A stretch of 27,044 nt of DNA from an uncultured Prevotella sp. (GCA_900770845.1 CAAGLS010000089.1:1-27044); one strand, 5' to 3'; positions 1 to 7,891 are shown, numbered from the stretch's first letter. Numbers and translations are program-made. The notes: generated by a model from the letters alone, not told the origin.

Positions 1-199
1 AAGCTTGGCTCTGCCCATTTGGCTTATCGAAAAGGTTCTGCCAGCTATCGGAACTCTGGGACGTAAGTTGAAGAGGGAGTGTAGCGGGCTACACGACCGA
101 TGAGACTTGACGTTTTGAGACCGATAGATGCAGAAGACGACCGAAACAACATGCATCCATATCGTCTAATTTTCTCAACCTAATTTATAGAACTGGCCC
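1..199. other. Left-edge non-coding stretch with a possible gene tail
   Basis: No complete gene is visible. On the plus strand an open frame without a start runs from base 2 to a TGA at 101-103 (33 residues, including IEKVLPAIGTLGRKLKREC), so it could be the tail of a gene that begins outside the window; I do not recognise it. A short hairpin (GTGTAG, loop CGGG, CTACAC) lies at 79-94 with no T-tract on either side, so it is not a classical terminator. The window begins with AAGCTT, which may be chance or a cloning or cut-point artefact. Confidence 0.3.
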
Positions 200-871
200 T
201 TAATAATACCCTCCCGCGTAATGGCGCAGATAAGGCTCGGCCACTTGGTAGCGAATCTTATAGATGGCTCCAGTGTGGTTGCGGGCAGGGCCTATCACCA
301 CCACCCAGCCATCGATGAAGCCCACGTCGCCCACATAGAGGTCGTCGGCACGACCCACCTCCATGGGCAAGTCGCCGCGAAACTGCCACATGAGCTGCTT
401 GATCTGCCGCTCCGGGCAGTTGAACACCTCGTCGGCGGAGAGCCTGTGGCCGTCGGCCTTGCTGAAGGTGGCGCAGTCTTGCGACGTCCATTCCACGCTG
501 TCGCGGTCGCGCACCGTGGCGAGGAAGGTCACACAGCTGGGATCCTCAAAGGCCCACTCTATCTCCACCCTGCGCTGGCCGCCGCCAGAGGCCACGTAGT
601 CGTTGGCCGCCCGCTGGAGCAGAGCCGGGAAGTCGTCGCAGCTCACCCGCAGCGGGGCGTCGATGCCCAACACCTCGCACACCCATTGGCGGGCTTGGAT
701 GAGGCACGCGCCAGGACCCACGGAGGGAAAGTCCACCCGCGCGTCGAACGACGACCCGCCACCGCCCTCCTGGCAGTTGTAGGTCTGCACATCGAAGAAG
801 TCCTCAGCTTCCAAAGGCCCGCAGACCAAAAGCAAAAGGCAAAGAACCGTATATTTGAAAACCATTTCCAT
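200..871 (-). CDS. Small exported protein, DUF3298/RsiV-like C-terminal half (hypothetical)
   Basis: A protein of 223 residues starting MEMVFKYTVLCLLLLVCG, a short basic n-region and hydrophobic segment ending near GPLEA, read as a signal peptide. There is a Cys in the segment but no clear lipobox. The C-terminal half (around HRLSADEVFNCPERQIKQLM and GFIDGWVVVIGPARNHTGAI) resembles in layout the DUF3298 domain of RsiV-like proteins, where a 'define F' segment is followed by a beta-hairpin; this is a weak pattern match made by eye. The open frame continues further upstream into gyrB, but ATG 871 (or 865) is chosen because it begins the signal peptide and lies just downstream of a TAnnTTTG box at 882-889. 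It is divergent from gyrB. The function is unknown; the location is probably periplasmic or outer-membrane. Confidence 0.7.
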   Translation of the reverse strand: MEMVFKYTVLCLLLLVCGPLEAEDFFDVQTYNCQEGGGGSSFDARVDFPSVGPGACLIQARQWVCEVLGIDAPLRVSCDDFPALLQRAANDYVASGGGQRRVEIEWAFEDPSCVTFLATVRDRDSVEWTSQDCATFSKADGHRLSADEVFNCPERQIKQLMWQFRGDLPMEVGRADDLYVGDVGFIDGWVVVIGPARNHTGAIYKIRYQVAEPYLRHYAGGYY

Positions 872-881
872 TTGCGTGTTG

Positions 882-889
882 CAAAGGTA
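882..889 (-). promoter_or_regulatory. Predicted -7 promoter element of the exported-protein gene
   Basis: The minus strand reads TACCTTTG, an exact match to the Bacteroidetes -7 consensus TAnnTTTG. No TTTG -33 box is seen at the usual 19-21 bp spacing. The start codons at 871 and 865 lie only about 11-17 bases beyond the element, so the transcript would have almost no leader. Confidence 0.5.
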
Positions 890-930
890 ATAAAAAGCCG
901 GCAAAATTTCCTCATTCGGGCATTTTTTGT

Positions 931-938
931 TATCTTTG
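931..938 (+). promoter_or_regulatory. Predicted gyrB -7 promoter element
   Basis: TATCTTTG matches the Bacteroidetes -7 consensus TAnnTTTG exactly and lies 26 bases before the chosen gyrB ATG, giving a leader of about 20 nt. It faces away from the element at 882-889, so two divergent promoters share about 55 bp. Confidence 0.6.
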
Positions 939-964
939 CATGTTAATTGACGAATCCTAAAGAA

Positions 965-2938
965 ATGGCAGAAAATCAAGAAATAGAGAACAACTATTCC
1001 GCCTCCAACATCCAGGTGCTGGAAGGATTGGAAGCCGTGCGCAAGCGTCCGGCCATGTATATCGGCGACATCAGCGAGAAGGGACTCCACCACCTCATCA
1101 ACGAGACGGTGGACAACTCCATCGACGAGGCCATGGCCGGCTACTGCAAGAACATCACCGTGACGCTCTGCGAGGACGGCAGCTGCGTGGTGGAGGACGA
1201 CGGACGAGGAATCCCCGTCGACGAGCACAAGAAGCTCCACAAGAGCGCCCTTGAGGTGGTGATGACAGTGCTCCACGCAGGAGGCAAGTTCGACAAGGGC
1301 TCCTACAAGGTGAGCGGCGGCCTGCACGGCGTGGGCGTGAGCTGCGTCAACGCCCTCTCTACACACATGATTTCACAAGTGTTCCGCGACGGCAAAATCT
1401 ATCAGCAGGAATACGAGAAAGGCAAACCCCTCTACCCCGTGAAGGTGGTGGGCGAGACCGAGAAGCGAGGCACCAGGCAGCAGTTCTGGCCCGACGGTTC
1501 CATCTTCACCACGACCACATTCAAATGGGACATCGTGGCCAACCGCATGCGAGAGCTGGCCTTCCTCAACGCCGGCATCTCCATCCGTCTCGTGGACGAG
1601 CGGCCCGACCCCGAGACGGGAAAGACGCGCGAGCAGACTTTCCACGCCAAGGACGGACTGAAAGAGTTTGTGCGCTACATCGACCGCCACCGCCAGCACC
1701 TCTTCGACGACGTGATCTATCTCAAGACCGAGAAGCAAGGGGTGCCCATCGAGGTGGCCATCATGTACAACACCGACTACACGGAGAACCTCCATTCCTA
1801 CGTCAACAACATCAACACCATAGAGGGCGGAACCCACGTGACGGGATTCCGCATCGCCCTCACCCGCACGCTGAAAAACTATGCCGACAACGACCCGCAG
1901 ATAGCCAAGCAGATAGAGAAGGCCAAGATAGAAATCGCGGGCGAGGACTTCCGCGAGGGTCTCACGGCCGTGATCAGCATCAAGGTGGCCGAGCCCCAGT
2001 TTGAGGGACAGACCAAGACGAAATTAGGCAACAGCGAGGTGGCTGGAGCCGTGCAGCAGGCTGTGGGCGAGGCCCTGTCCAACTACTTGGAAGAGCACCC
2101 CAACGAGGCCAAGATGATATGCAACAAGGTGATCCTTGCCGCCACGGCGCGCATCGCAGCCCGCAAGGCCCGCGAGAGCGTGCAGCGCAAGACGGTGATG
2201 AGCGGAGGCGGACTGCCCGGAAAGCTGGCCGACTGCTCGCTCAAAGACCCCAAGGAGACGGAGATATTCCTCGTCGAGGGTGACTCGGCAGGAGGCTCGG
2301 CCAAACAGGGGCGCGACCGCTTCCACCAGGCCATACTCCCGCTCAGGGGTAAGATCCTCAACGTGGAGAAGGTGCAGCGCCACAGGGTGTTCGAGGCTGA
2401 GTCGGTGATGAACATCATACAGAGCATAGGCGTGAGGTTTGGCGTGGAGGGCGAAGACGACTTCGAGGCCAACATCGACAAGCTGCGCTACGACAAGATC
2501 ATCATCATGACCGATGCCGATGTCGATGGTTCACACATCGACACGCTCATCATGACTCTCTTCTACCGCTACATGCCACGCGTGATAGAGCAGGGACACC
2601 TCTACATCGCCACGCCGCCCCTCTACAAGTGCACCTACAAGAACAAGGTGAGCGAATACTGCTACACCGACCAGCAGCGACAGGCCTTCCTCGACAAATA
2701 CGGCGAGGGAGTGGAGGACAAGAATATCCACACCCAACGCTACAAAGGTTTGGGCGAGATGAACCCGGAGCAGCTCTGGGAGACCACCATGGACCCCAAG
2801 ACACGCCTGCTGAAGCAGGTGACGATAGAGAACGCCGCCGACGCCGACGAGGTGTTCTCCATGCTCATGGGCGACGACGTGGAGCCACGCCGCGAGTTTA
2901 TCGAACAGAATGCAACATACGCCAATATCGACGCATAA
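965..2938 (+). CDS. gyrB: DNA gyrase subunit B
   Basis: ATP-dependent subunit of DNA gyrase, which with GyrA introduces negative supercoils. The 657 residues contain the GHKL ATPase signatures NETVDNSIDEA (residue 46 on, presumed catalytic Glu47), DDGRGIP (78-84) and GGLHGVGVS (118-126). The Toprim domain has EGDSAGGSAKQGRDR from residue 438 and DADVDGSHI from 517 (metal-binding Asp), and the C-terminal part has QRYKGLGEMNPEQLW. The length fits the shorter GyrB form without the insert found in enterobacteria. The frame is open from a TTG at 947, but ATG 965 is preferred because it begins the normal N-terminus and stands about 20 nt from the predicted transcription start. ParE is the main alternative; the overall motif set and length favour GyrB. 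Confidence 0.97.
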   Translation: MAENQEIENNYSASNIQVLEGLEAVRKRPAMYIGDISEKGLHHLINETVDNSIDEAMAGYCKNITVTLCEDGSCVVEDDGRGIPVDEHKKLHKSALEVVMTVLHAGGKFDKGSYKVSGGLHGVGVSCVNALSTHMISQVFRDGKIYQQEYEKGKPLYPVKVVGETEKRGTRQQFWPDGSIFTTTTFKWDIVANRMRELAFLNAGISIRLVDERPDPETGKTREQTFHAKDGLKEFVRYIDRHRQHLFDDVIYLKTEKQGVPIEVAIMYNTDYTENLHSYVNNINTIEGGTHVTGFRIALTRTLKNYADNDPQIAKQIEKAKIEIAGEDFREGLTAVISIKVAEPQFEGQTKTKLGNSEVAGAVQQAVGEALSNYLEEHPNEAKMICNKVILAATARIAARKARESVQRKTVMSGGGLPGKLADCSLKDPKETEIFLVEGDSAGGSAKQGRDRFHQAILPLRGKILNVEKVQRHRVFEAESVMNIIQSIGVRFGVEGEDDFEANIDKLRYDKIIIMTDADVDGSHIDTLIMTLFYRYMPRVIEQGHLYIATPPLYKCTYKNKVSEYCYTDQQRQAFLDKYGEGVEDKNIHTQRYKGLGEMNPEQLWETTMDPKTRLLKQVTIENAADADEVFSMLMGDDVEPRREFIEQNATYANIDA

Positions 2939-2955
2939 CGTAAGATTCATAACCG

Positions 2956-2993
2956 CGTCCCCAGACTCAATCCTGATGCCTGGGGACGTTTTT
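2956..2993 (+). terminator. gyrB rho-independent terminator
   Basis: Perfect 9-bp stem CGTCCCCAG / CTGGGGACG (2956-2964 with 2980-2988), followed at once by TTTTT. It begins 18 bases after the gyrB stop. It also argues against starting the next gene at the upstream in-frame ATG at 2910. Confidence 0.9.
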
Positions 2994-3068
2994 CGTTTCA
3001 AGGCAACAGACCGTAACCGCGGAGTGGAAAATAACAACCATCAACCAACATCTATCACAAGGCCCGCT

Positions 3069-3977
3069 ATGCGCCACGCCATAACCCTCCTGCTGCTCAT
3101 GCTCAGCCCCCTCGTCGCCACGGCGCAGGAGTTTGGGATGAACTGGATAAGAAGCGCCACAGCCCAGCAGGGGCGAGGCGTGCTGTTCCGCAAGATGGTG
3201 ACGGGGACGAAGGAAACCGACCACGCGTGGCTGGAAGTGGCCTCGCAGGGATATGTAGACGTCTACGTCAACGAGCGCAACATCGACCGCCACGCGCCCG
3301 TGGCCAGCCAAAAGGCCCCCATCACGGTGCGCCGCTTCGACATCACGCCCTTCCTGCGCGAGGACACCAACGTGGTGGCGGTGGAGTATTTTCCGCGCGA
3401 CACGATGCCGGCCGACCGCCAGCTCGCCATCAACATCTACGGACAATACACCGACGGCTCGCCCCTGACGCTGCAGACCGACGCCACATGGCTCTGCAGG
3501 GCCTCGCAGCGGCAATGGATGGGCGGGGGCGAGGAGCTGCAGGACGCCACCATCACCACCGAGGGCTGGAACGCCACCCAATACGCGCCCGCACTCTGGA
3601 CGGGTGCCGAGGAGGTGGAGCCAAAAGGGACGAAGCCCATGGAAGCCTTCGACGACTACAACCTGCCCTACCGCCCCTGCCTCGTGACGGAACAGCGTTT
3701 TTTCGACAACGCCAGCTCCTGCACCTACTACGATTTCGGCCCAGCCCTTGTGGGATTCCTGCGCGTCACGCTCCGCGGCCCACGGCGTGGCGACATCCTC
3801 CACTTCGGCCCGCTCACCTACGTATGCAGCGGCGAACTCGACGAGCAGGCCTTCACAAAGTTCGTCCCCCGCACCATCCGCCGCGTGAAGGCTTGGGGAG
3901 AGGGGGACTACGACCGCGAATGGATCCAATTCTTCCAGGCCATCGGAGTAGGGCGAGACTTGCCAACTATGTTTTAG
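3069..3977 (+). CDS. Secreted beta-domain protein resembling the N-terminal part of alpha-L-rhamnosidase; possibly truncated
   Basis: A protein of 302 residues with a clear signal peptide, MRHAITLLLLMLSPLVATAQ. The segment YVDVYVNERNIDRHAP followed by RRFDITPFLREDTNVVAVE is typical of galactose-binding-like (jelly-roll) domains in GH2 and GH78 enzymes. The later YDFGPALVGFLRVTLRGP resembles the second beta-domain of GH78 rhamnosidases. The (alpha/alpha)6 catalytic domain that should follow is absent: the frame stops 11 bases before intergenic repeat copy A. It may be a stand-alone sugar-binding protein or the 5' part of a broken enzyme. ATG 3069 is chosen over 2910 because it begins the signal peptide and lies beyond the gyrB terminator. 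No TAnnTTTG box is visible upstream. The fold assignment is by eye and tentative. Confidence 0.65.
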   Translation: MRHAITLLLLMLSPLVATAQEFGMNWIRSATAQQGRGVLFRKMVTGTKETDHAWLEVASQGYVDVYVNERNIDRHAPVASQKAPITVRRFDITPFLREDTNVVAVEYFPRDTMPADRQLAINIYGQYTDGSPLTLQTDATWLCRASQRQWMGGGEELQDATITTEGWNATQYAPALWTGAEEVEPKGTKPMEAFDDYNLPYRPCLVTEQRFFDNASSCTYYDFGPALVGFLRVTLRGPRRGDILHFGPLTYVCSGELDEQAFTKFVPRTIRRVKAWGEGDYDREWIQFFQAIGVGRDLPTMF

Positions 3978-3988
3978 TCCATCTTAAT

Positions 3989-4265
3989 AGTTTGTAAGTT
4001 TTGTAGGTTTTGTAGGAACAGGGACCGCGCCAGCCTGTTCTCATGGTTTTTCTTGCTGTGATGCAAGCCTGAGGCACGAAGGCTGTTTCTTCTTCGTGGC
4101 CGGCTTGCCAAAGCTTGCTTCGGAGCAAGCTGGCTACGGAGAAGAAACAACAGGCATAGACTTGCATCGCAGCAAGTGTTTTACTGGCTTTTGTCAGGAC
4201 TGACCTTATATTCAACCGAACAAGTTAGACACCTTTTCTTTAGGAGTACAATTCGCTGAACAGTA
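3989..4265 (+). repeat. Structured intergenic repeat, copy A
   Basis: Shares ordered blocks with the stretch at 8594-8815. These are AGTTTGTAAGTTTTGTAG (3989-4006), a 23-base block GGTTTTTCTTGC...GCAAG (4045-4067), GTTTTACTGG-C-TTTTGTC, and TTAGGAGTA-C-AATTCGCTG (4240-4258). Its core folds into a long nested hairpin: 16-nt arms at 4052-4067 and 4161-4176, then 24-nt arms at 4084-4107 and 4126-4149. All four mismatches between these arms are G-U pairs if the plus strand is the RNA. No protein coding is evident. It fills most of the 470-bp gap between the rhamnosidase-like gene and the AraC gene. Confidence 0.7.
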
Positions 4266-4324
4266 TCGTATCTGAAAGGCTACATAAAAAGTCCTAAAAT
4301 TCCCCCATTTTCGAGAAATATCAT

Positions 4325-4332
4325 TAACTTTG
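4325..4332 (+). promoter_or_regulatory. Predicted -7 promoter element of the AraC-family gene
   Basis: TAACTTTG matches TAnnTTTG and is followed by CAGC, as is usual in Bacteroidetes promoters. No clear -33 box is seen. The leader to ATG 4452 would be about 110 nt. Confidence 0.55.
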
Positions 4333-4451
4333 CAGCACGCAAACAAGTGGTTTAGCGTTGAGCCAAGCAAGAATAGAGGCAAGACACGCTCCTCTACCAC
4401 ATAGTATGAAACAAAACATACAGCCATATTGAAGCATCAAAATTCCAACCA

Positions 4452-5330
4452 ATGAGCAAACCCACCACCATCACCTTGGACAAGCTGCAGGAGGCCAACG
4501 CGGGCCTGGTTCTGAGCGGGCAGATTGCCATCATCGACAACTTCCGCCTGGACGAGATGCCAAGGCAAGCACAGCTCGCCGAGTGCCATCTGCTGTGGCT
4601 CTGCGAGGCGGGCTCGGCCAAGTATGTATGCGACACCAACGACTACGTGACAAGCCCCAACGACTTCAGCATCATCAGCCGCGGACAACTCATAGAGGAC
4701 TTCCACGTCAGCCCCGACTACAAAGGAGTGGGCATGGTCGTCACGCAAGAGTTCTACACCGAAATCATACGCAACGTGCATGAGCTGGCCTCCATCTTCC
4801 TCTTCACTCGCAACAACCCGGTGTCGCACCTGCTCGACAACGAGGCCGACACCTTCAGGCAATACCGCAACAAGATCAAGGAGAAGATAGCCGAGAAGAA
4901 CCACATCTTCCGCACGGCCGTGGTGCAGTCGCTCTTCACAACCATGGTCTACGACTTGGGCAACGCCATCTTCCGCATAGAGAAGCAGCAGATGCAGCCG
5001 CAAGGCCACACAAGGGCCGAGACCATCTTCTTCAAGTTCATCAAGCTCTTGGCCGAAAATTACCGCGTGGAGCGGCAAGTGAGCTGGTACAGCAGACAGA
5101 TGAGCATATCGCCCAAATACCTCTTTGAAATGGTGAAGGAGGTGAGCGGCCGCACGCCAAACGAATGGATCGACACGTATGTGGTGAAGGAAATCAGGCT
5201 CATGCTCAAGAACAGCAACCTCAGCGTGAAGGAAATCGCCAACGAGCTGCACTTCAACAACCAAAGCTTCATGGCCAAATACTTCAAGTTCCATGTGGGG
5301 ATGACGCCCACGGAATACAGGAAACAATAA
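4452..5330 (+). CDS. AraC-family transcriptional regulator
   Basis: A cytoplasmic DNA-binding regulator of 292 residues, the usual length for the family. The C-terminal 100 residues (about 192-292) form the double helix-turn-helix domain: SPKYLFEMVKEVSGRTPNEW is the first-helix segment with the conserved G-R/K-TP turn, and LSVKEIANELHFNNQSF followed by AKYFKFHVGMTPTEYR is the family signature. The N-terminal 160 residues look like a cupin-type ligand-binding domain, but the ligand cannot be told. It stands alone, with its own predicted promoter upstream and a strong terminator 37 bases after the stop. No target genes are adjacent, and neither SusC/SusD operon contains its own regulator, so a link to them is possible but unsupported. 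Confidence 0.93.
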   Translation: MSKPTTITLDKLQEANAGLVLSGQIAIIDNFRLDEMPRQAQLAECHLLWLCEAGSAKYVCDTNDYVTSPNDFSIISRGQLIEDFHVSPDYKGVGMVVTQEFYTEIIRNVHELASIFLFTRNNPVSHLLDNEADTFRQYRNKIKEKIAEKNHIFRTAVVQSLFTTMVYDLGNAIFRIEKQQMQPQGHTRAETIFFKFIKLLAENYRVERQVSWYSRQMSISPKYLFEMVKEVSGRTPNEWIDTYVVKEIRLMLKNSNLSVKEIANELHFNNQSFMAKYFKFHVGMTPTEYRKQ

Positions 5331-5366
5331 GGGCAGCCACGCCGCAATTGTGAATGATATGAATTG

Positions 5367-5402
5367 AAAAAAGTCCACTTGCTCACGCAAATGGACTTTT
5401 TT
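5367..5402. terminator. Bidirectional rho-independent terminator
   Basis: A 16-bp stem with one mismatch, AAAAAAGTCCACTTGC (5367-5382) with GCAAATGGACTTTTTT (5387-5402), and loop TCAC. The A-tract and T-tract make it work on both strands. It ends the AraC gene on the plus strand and would end any minus-strand transcript coming from the 5403-5560 region. Confidence 0.9.
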
Positions 5403-5568
5403 CTTCCCTCCCTGCTTCGCAACAGGAAGAAAACAACTTACTGCGGAAAAAAATTCCGTATTAACTAAATCTCACGTTACGTGGATTCACCAATCCACTC
5501 ACGGCATAAAAAAGCCGCTTTAACGTATAGGTAATAATATTAACCAAAATCCTTATGCCGCAAAATTA
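5367..5568 (-). ncRNA. Candidate small RNA between the AraC and DUF3109 genes
   Basis: This 330-bp gap has no coding frame I trust. On the minus strand a -7 match TAATTTTG (5561-5568) would start a transcript near 5554 that runs to the bidirectional terminator at 5367-5402, about 185 nt. Inside are hairpins: GTGGATT / AATCCAC (5481-5487 with 5492-5498), GCGGAA / TTCCGT around 5443-5460, and a stem closing with CTTCCTG / CAGGGAG near 5405-5430. CGGCATAA (5502-5509) is complementary to TTATGCCG (5553-5560). The sequence is not recognised as a known RNA family. It could instead be the untranslated tail of the DUF3109 gene. Confidence 0.3.
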
Positions 5569-5660
5569 GCAAAAAATCGCCAACCCGCAAACTTTTTTGC
5601 AATAAAGAATGTTTATTTCGCCACTCTTGCAAAACATTAAGCCCGAGAGCAAAGCATCGC

Positions 5661-6290
5661 CTACTGGCCGATGCTCTTCGCCGCCTCGCACAGCTCATCG
5701 TACCATTCTTGGCCAAACATGCGCACGAGGGGCGACCTAAGGAATTGGTATACTTTCAGATGCAGCTCGCCGCCCTTTCTCACGGCGTCGCCGCAAACGC
5801 TCCAACGATGATAGTTGATGCCTACAAGGCCATCCTTGAAACGCTTCATACGGATGGGATACAGGGCGCAGGAGATGGGTTTGACAAAACCCGTGCGACC
5901 CTGCCGGTAGGCGCGCTCCAAGGCGCAGAGGCAGCAGCCCTTGTCATAACAGGTGAACACGCAGTCGCGGCCACCCACAATGCTGGTGACAAGCTCGCCG
6001 TCGACATCGGTGTAGGCCACGCCCTGCCTGTCGATGACGGCCTGGGCCGACGCGCTGAGCTCGGGCCACACCTCGTCGAGAGCGTCCTCTATGCCCATCA
6101 CTTCGTCGAGAGTGACCGGTGCACCGGCATCGCCCTCCACGCAGCACTGGCCCTTGCAACGCTCCAAGTCGCAGCAAAACTCCTCCGTGATGATGTCGGG
6201 GGAAACAAGCACATTGCCAATCTGGATAATATGTAGTTCCATAACTTTCGGTTCGCTATCAAAAAGGGTTGGCCTCTCCCCCACTACCAT
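5661..6290 (-). CDS. DUF3109 family Cys-cluster protein
   Basis: A cytoplasmic protein of 209 residues, matching by eye the DUF3109 family of Bacteroidetes, which is related in cysteine pattern to YkgJ-type metal-binding proteins. Evidence is FCCDLERCKGQCCVEGDAGAP near the N-terminus, then DCVFTCYDKGCCLCALE and KPISCALYPIR, which together supply many conserved cysteines suited to a metal or Fe-S site. The biochemical role of the family is not established. The start is uncertain. ATG 6290 overlaps the ung stop by 7 bases and has AGGAG upstream (inside the ung GEEEIEW codons). ATG 6242 gives MELHIIQIGNVLVSPD, which looks like the usual family N-terminus. It is probably cotranscribed with ung. 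Confidence 0.88.
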   Translation of the reverse strand: MVVGERPTLFDSEPKVMELHIIQIGNVLVSPDIITEEFCCDLERCKGQCCVEGDAGAPVTLDEVMGIEDALDEVWPELSASAQAVIDRQGVAYTDVDGELVTSIVGGRDCVFTCYDKGCCLCALERAYRQGRTGFVKPISCALYPIRMKRFKDGLVGINYHRWSVCGDAVRKGGELHLKVYQFLRSPLVRMFGQEWYDELCEAAKSIGQ

Positions 6291-6958
6291 TCTATCTCCT
6301 CTTCTCCGTTGGCCTTGAGGTAGGCGTTGCAGCGGCTGAACTGATGCTGCCCGAACCAGCCTCCACGGTTGGCGCTCAGGGGCGAGGGGTGCGCGCTCTC
6401 AAGGATGAGGTTGCGCGTGGGGTCGATGAGCGTCTTCTTGCTGCGGGCGTAGCTGCCCCAGAGCATATAAACAATGTGGCTGCGGCGGGCGTTGAGCGCG
6501 CTGATGGCGGCATCGGTGAAGACCGTCCAGCCCAAAGGCTGATGGCTGTTGGCCTGATGGGCGCGTACGGTCAGCGTGGCGTTGAGGAGAAGCACTCCCT
6601 GGCGCGCCCATCGCGAGAGGTCGCCGTCAGCGGGAATGGGGCGGCCCAAGTCTGCGTGGATCTCCTTGAAGATGTTGATGAGCGAAGGCGGCATCTGTAT
6701 GCCTTTGGGTACTGAGAAACTGAGCCCCATGGCCTGTCCCTGCTCATGATAGGGATCCTGCCCGATGATGACCACCCTCACCCTGTCGAACGGACAGAGA
6801 TTGAAGGCATTGAAGATGAGGTGCCCGGGAGGATAGCACACTTGGTGGCGGTATTCCTCGCGCACGGCTGCGGTGAGCTGTGCGAAGTAGGGCTTTGCAA
6901 ACTCGCCGCTGAGGGCCTCGGCCCACGAAGACTCAATTTTTACTGATACCATGACCAA
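6284..6958 (-). CDS. ung: Uracil-DNA glycosylase, family 1
   Basis: Removes uracil from DNA as the first step of base-excision repair. The 224 residues carry the water-activating motif GQDPYH at 66-71 (catalytic Asp68), the uracil-binding segment LLLNATLTV at 123-131, and the DNA-intercalating loop HPSPLSANRG from His190. PPSLINIFKEI is the conserved Pro-rich/minor-groove segment. The start is ATG 6958 or the third codon, ATG 6952 (MVSVKIES); the difference is two residues. It lies upstream of the DUF3109 gene with start/stop overlap, so the two are likely translated from one mRNA. No clear TAnnTTTG element is visible on the minus strand just upstream, but the gpmA terminator at 7049-7088 isolates it from gpmA. 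Confidence 0.97.
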   Translation of the reverse strand: MVMVSVKIESSWAEALSGEFAKPYFAQLTAAVREEYRHQVCYPPGHLIFNAFNLCPFDRVRVVIIGQDPYHEQGQAMGLSFSVPKGIQMPPSLINIFKEIHADLGRPIPADGDLSRWARQGVLLLNATLTVRAHQANSHQPLGWTVFTDAAISALNARRSHIVYMLWGSYARSKKTLIDPTRNLILESAHPSPLSANRGGWFGQHQFSRCNAYLKANGEEEIEW

Positions 6959-7048
6959 CCCATATTGTTACCGAATAGGCTTCTGATGAAAAGCTTCAAC
7001 ATTAAATTTGTGTGCAGACTTTCAATCCTGCACAAGGAAACAGACACA

Positions 7049-7088
7049 ATAAAGCCCTTCAGCCACACTTTGTGGAGAAGGGCTTTAT
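7049..7088 (-). terminator. gpmA terminator
   Basis: A 12-bp perfect stem ATAAAGCCCTTC / GAAGGGCTTTAT (7049-7060 with 7077-7088) with a further inner stem CCACA / TGTGG. It starts six bases after the gpmA stop and separates gpmA from ung. Confidence 0.85.
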
Positions 7089-7093
7089 CATGG

Positions 7094-7837
7094 CTATGCC
7101 TTACCCTGGTTGGCCACAGCGGCAGCCTTAGCGGCAATGGCAGCAGCGTCGCCAAGATAGTAGTCCTTTACGAGATTGAGATCATCGTCAAACTCGAATA
7201 CGTAAGGAGTAGCTGTCGGGATATTCAGACCCGAGATGTCCTTGTCGGAAATGCCCTTAAGATGCTTGACGATACCGCGCAGAGAGTTGCCGTGAGCAGC
7301 CACAATGATGCTGTCCACCTCCTTGAGCTTCGGGAAGATGGTTGTCTCCCAGAAAGGCATCACGCGGGCGATACAATCTTTGAGGCTCTCCGTCTTGGGA
7401 AGATACTGCGTGGGCACCTTAGCGTAGCGAGGATCAGCGAGGGCAGAACCCGTTCCGTCAGCAGCGAGGTCGTGAGGAGCTACATCGTAGCTGCGGCGCC
7501 ACTGAAGCACCTGCTCGTCACCATACTTCTGGGCGGTCTCCTTCTTGTTGAGGCCCTGGAGAGCACCATAGTGCTTCTCGTTGAGACGCCAGGTCTTCAC
7601 TACGGGGATCCAGTCTTCGTCCATAGCGTCGAGCACGTTGTTGAGCGTCTTCACGGCACGCTTCAGATAGGAAGTGTAGGCGATGTCGAAATGATAGCCC
7701 TCTTTTTTCATCAGAGTGCCGGCATCAAAAGCCTCTTTCTTGCCTTTTTCAGTAAGATCAACGTTGGTCCATCCTGTGAAGCGGTTCTCAAGATTCCACT
7801 GGCTCTCGCCGTGGCGGATAAGTACTATTCTTTTCAT
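7094..7837 (-). CDS. gpmA: 2,3-bisphosphoglycerate-dependent phosphoglycerate mutase
   Basis: A glycolytic enzyme interconverting 3- and 2-phosphoglycerate through a phosphohistidine. The 247 residues begin MKRIVLIRHGESQWNLENRF, giving the catalytic RHGES with His9. RLNEKHYGALQGLNK supplies Glu87, and AAHGNSLRG supplies the second active-site histidine, His182. FTGWTNVDLTEKG is typical of the dPGM clade. The last 20 residues are an alanine-rich tail (GDAAAIAAKAAAVANQGKA), normal for this family. It is monocistronic: a TATCTTTG box lies at 7884-7891 upstream and a strong hairpin terminator immediately downstream. Confidence 0.97.
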   Translation of the reverse strand: MKRIVLIRHGESQWNLENRFTGWTNVDLTEKGKKEAFDAGTLMKKEGYHFDIAYTSYLKRAVKTLNNVLDAMDEDWIPVVKTWRLNEKHYGALQGLNKKETAQKYGDEQVLQWRRSYDVAPHDLAADGTGSALADPRYAKVPTQYLPKTESLKDCIARVMPFWETTIFPKLKEVDSIIVAAHGNSLRGIVKHLKGISDKDISGLNIPTATPYVFEFDDDLNLVKDYYLGDAAAIAAKAAAVANQGKA

Positions 7838-7883
7838 TGTCTTGTGATATAATGTAATTGATTGCTTTGCTTCGTTCGTGCCA

Positions 7884-7891
7884 CAAAGATA
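7884..7891 (-). promoter_or_regulatory. Predicted gpmA -7 promoter element
   Basis: The minus strand reads TATCTTTG, an exact TAnnTTTG match, giving a leader of about 40 nt to ATG 7837. The same octamer occurs again on the minus strand at 7965-7972 (followed by CAGT), so a second, distal start is possible. Confidence 0.6.

Noticed and set aside
2910..3068. N-terminal extension of the rhamnosidase-like protein
   Set aside because: It would run through the end of gyrB and its terminator; the signal peptide begins at 3069.
7003..7010. Plus-strand TAAATTTG promoter element
   Set aside because: No plus-strand gene follows; it is probably a chance match between ung and gpmA.
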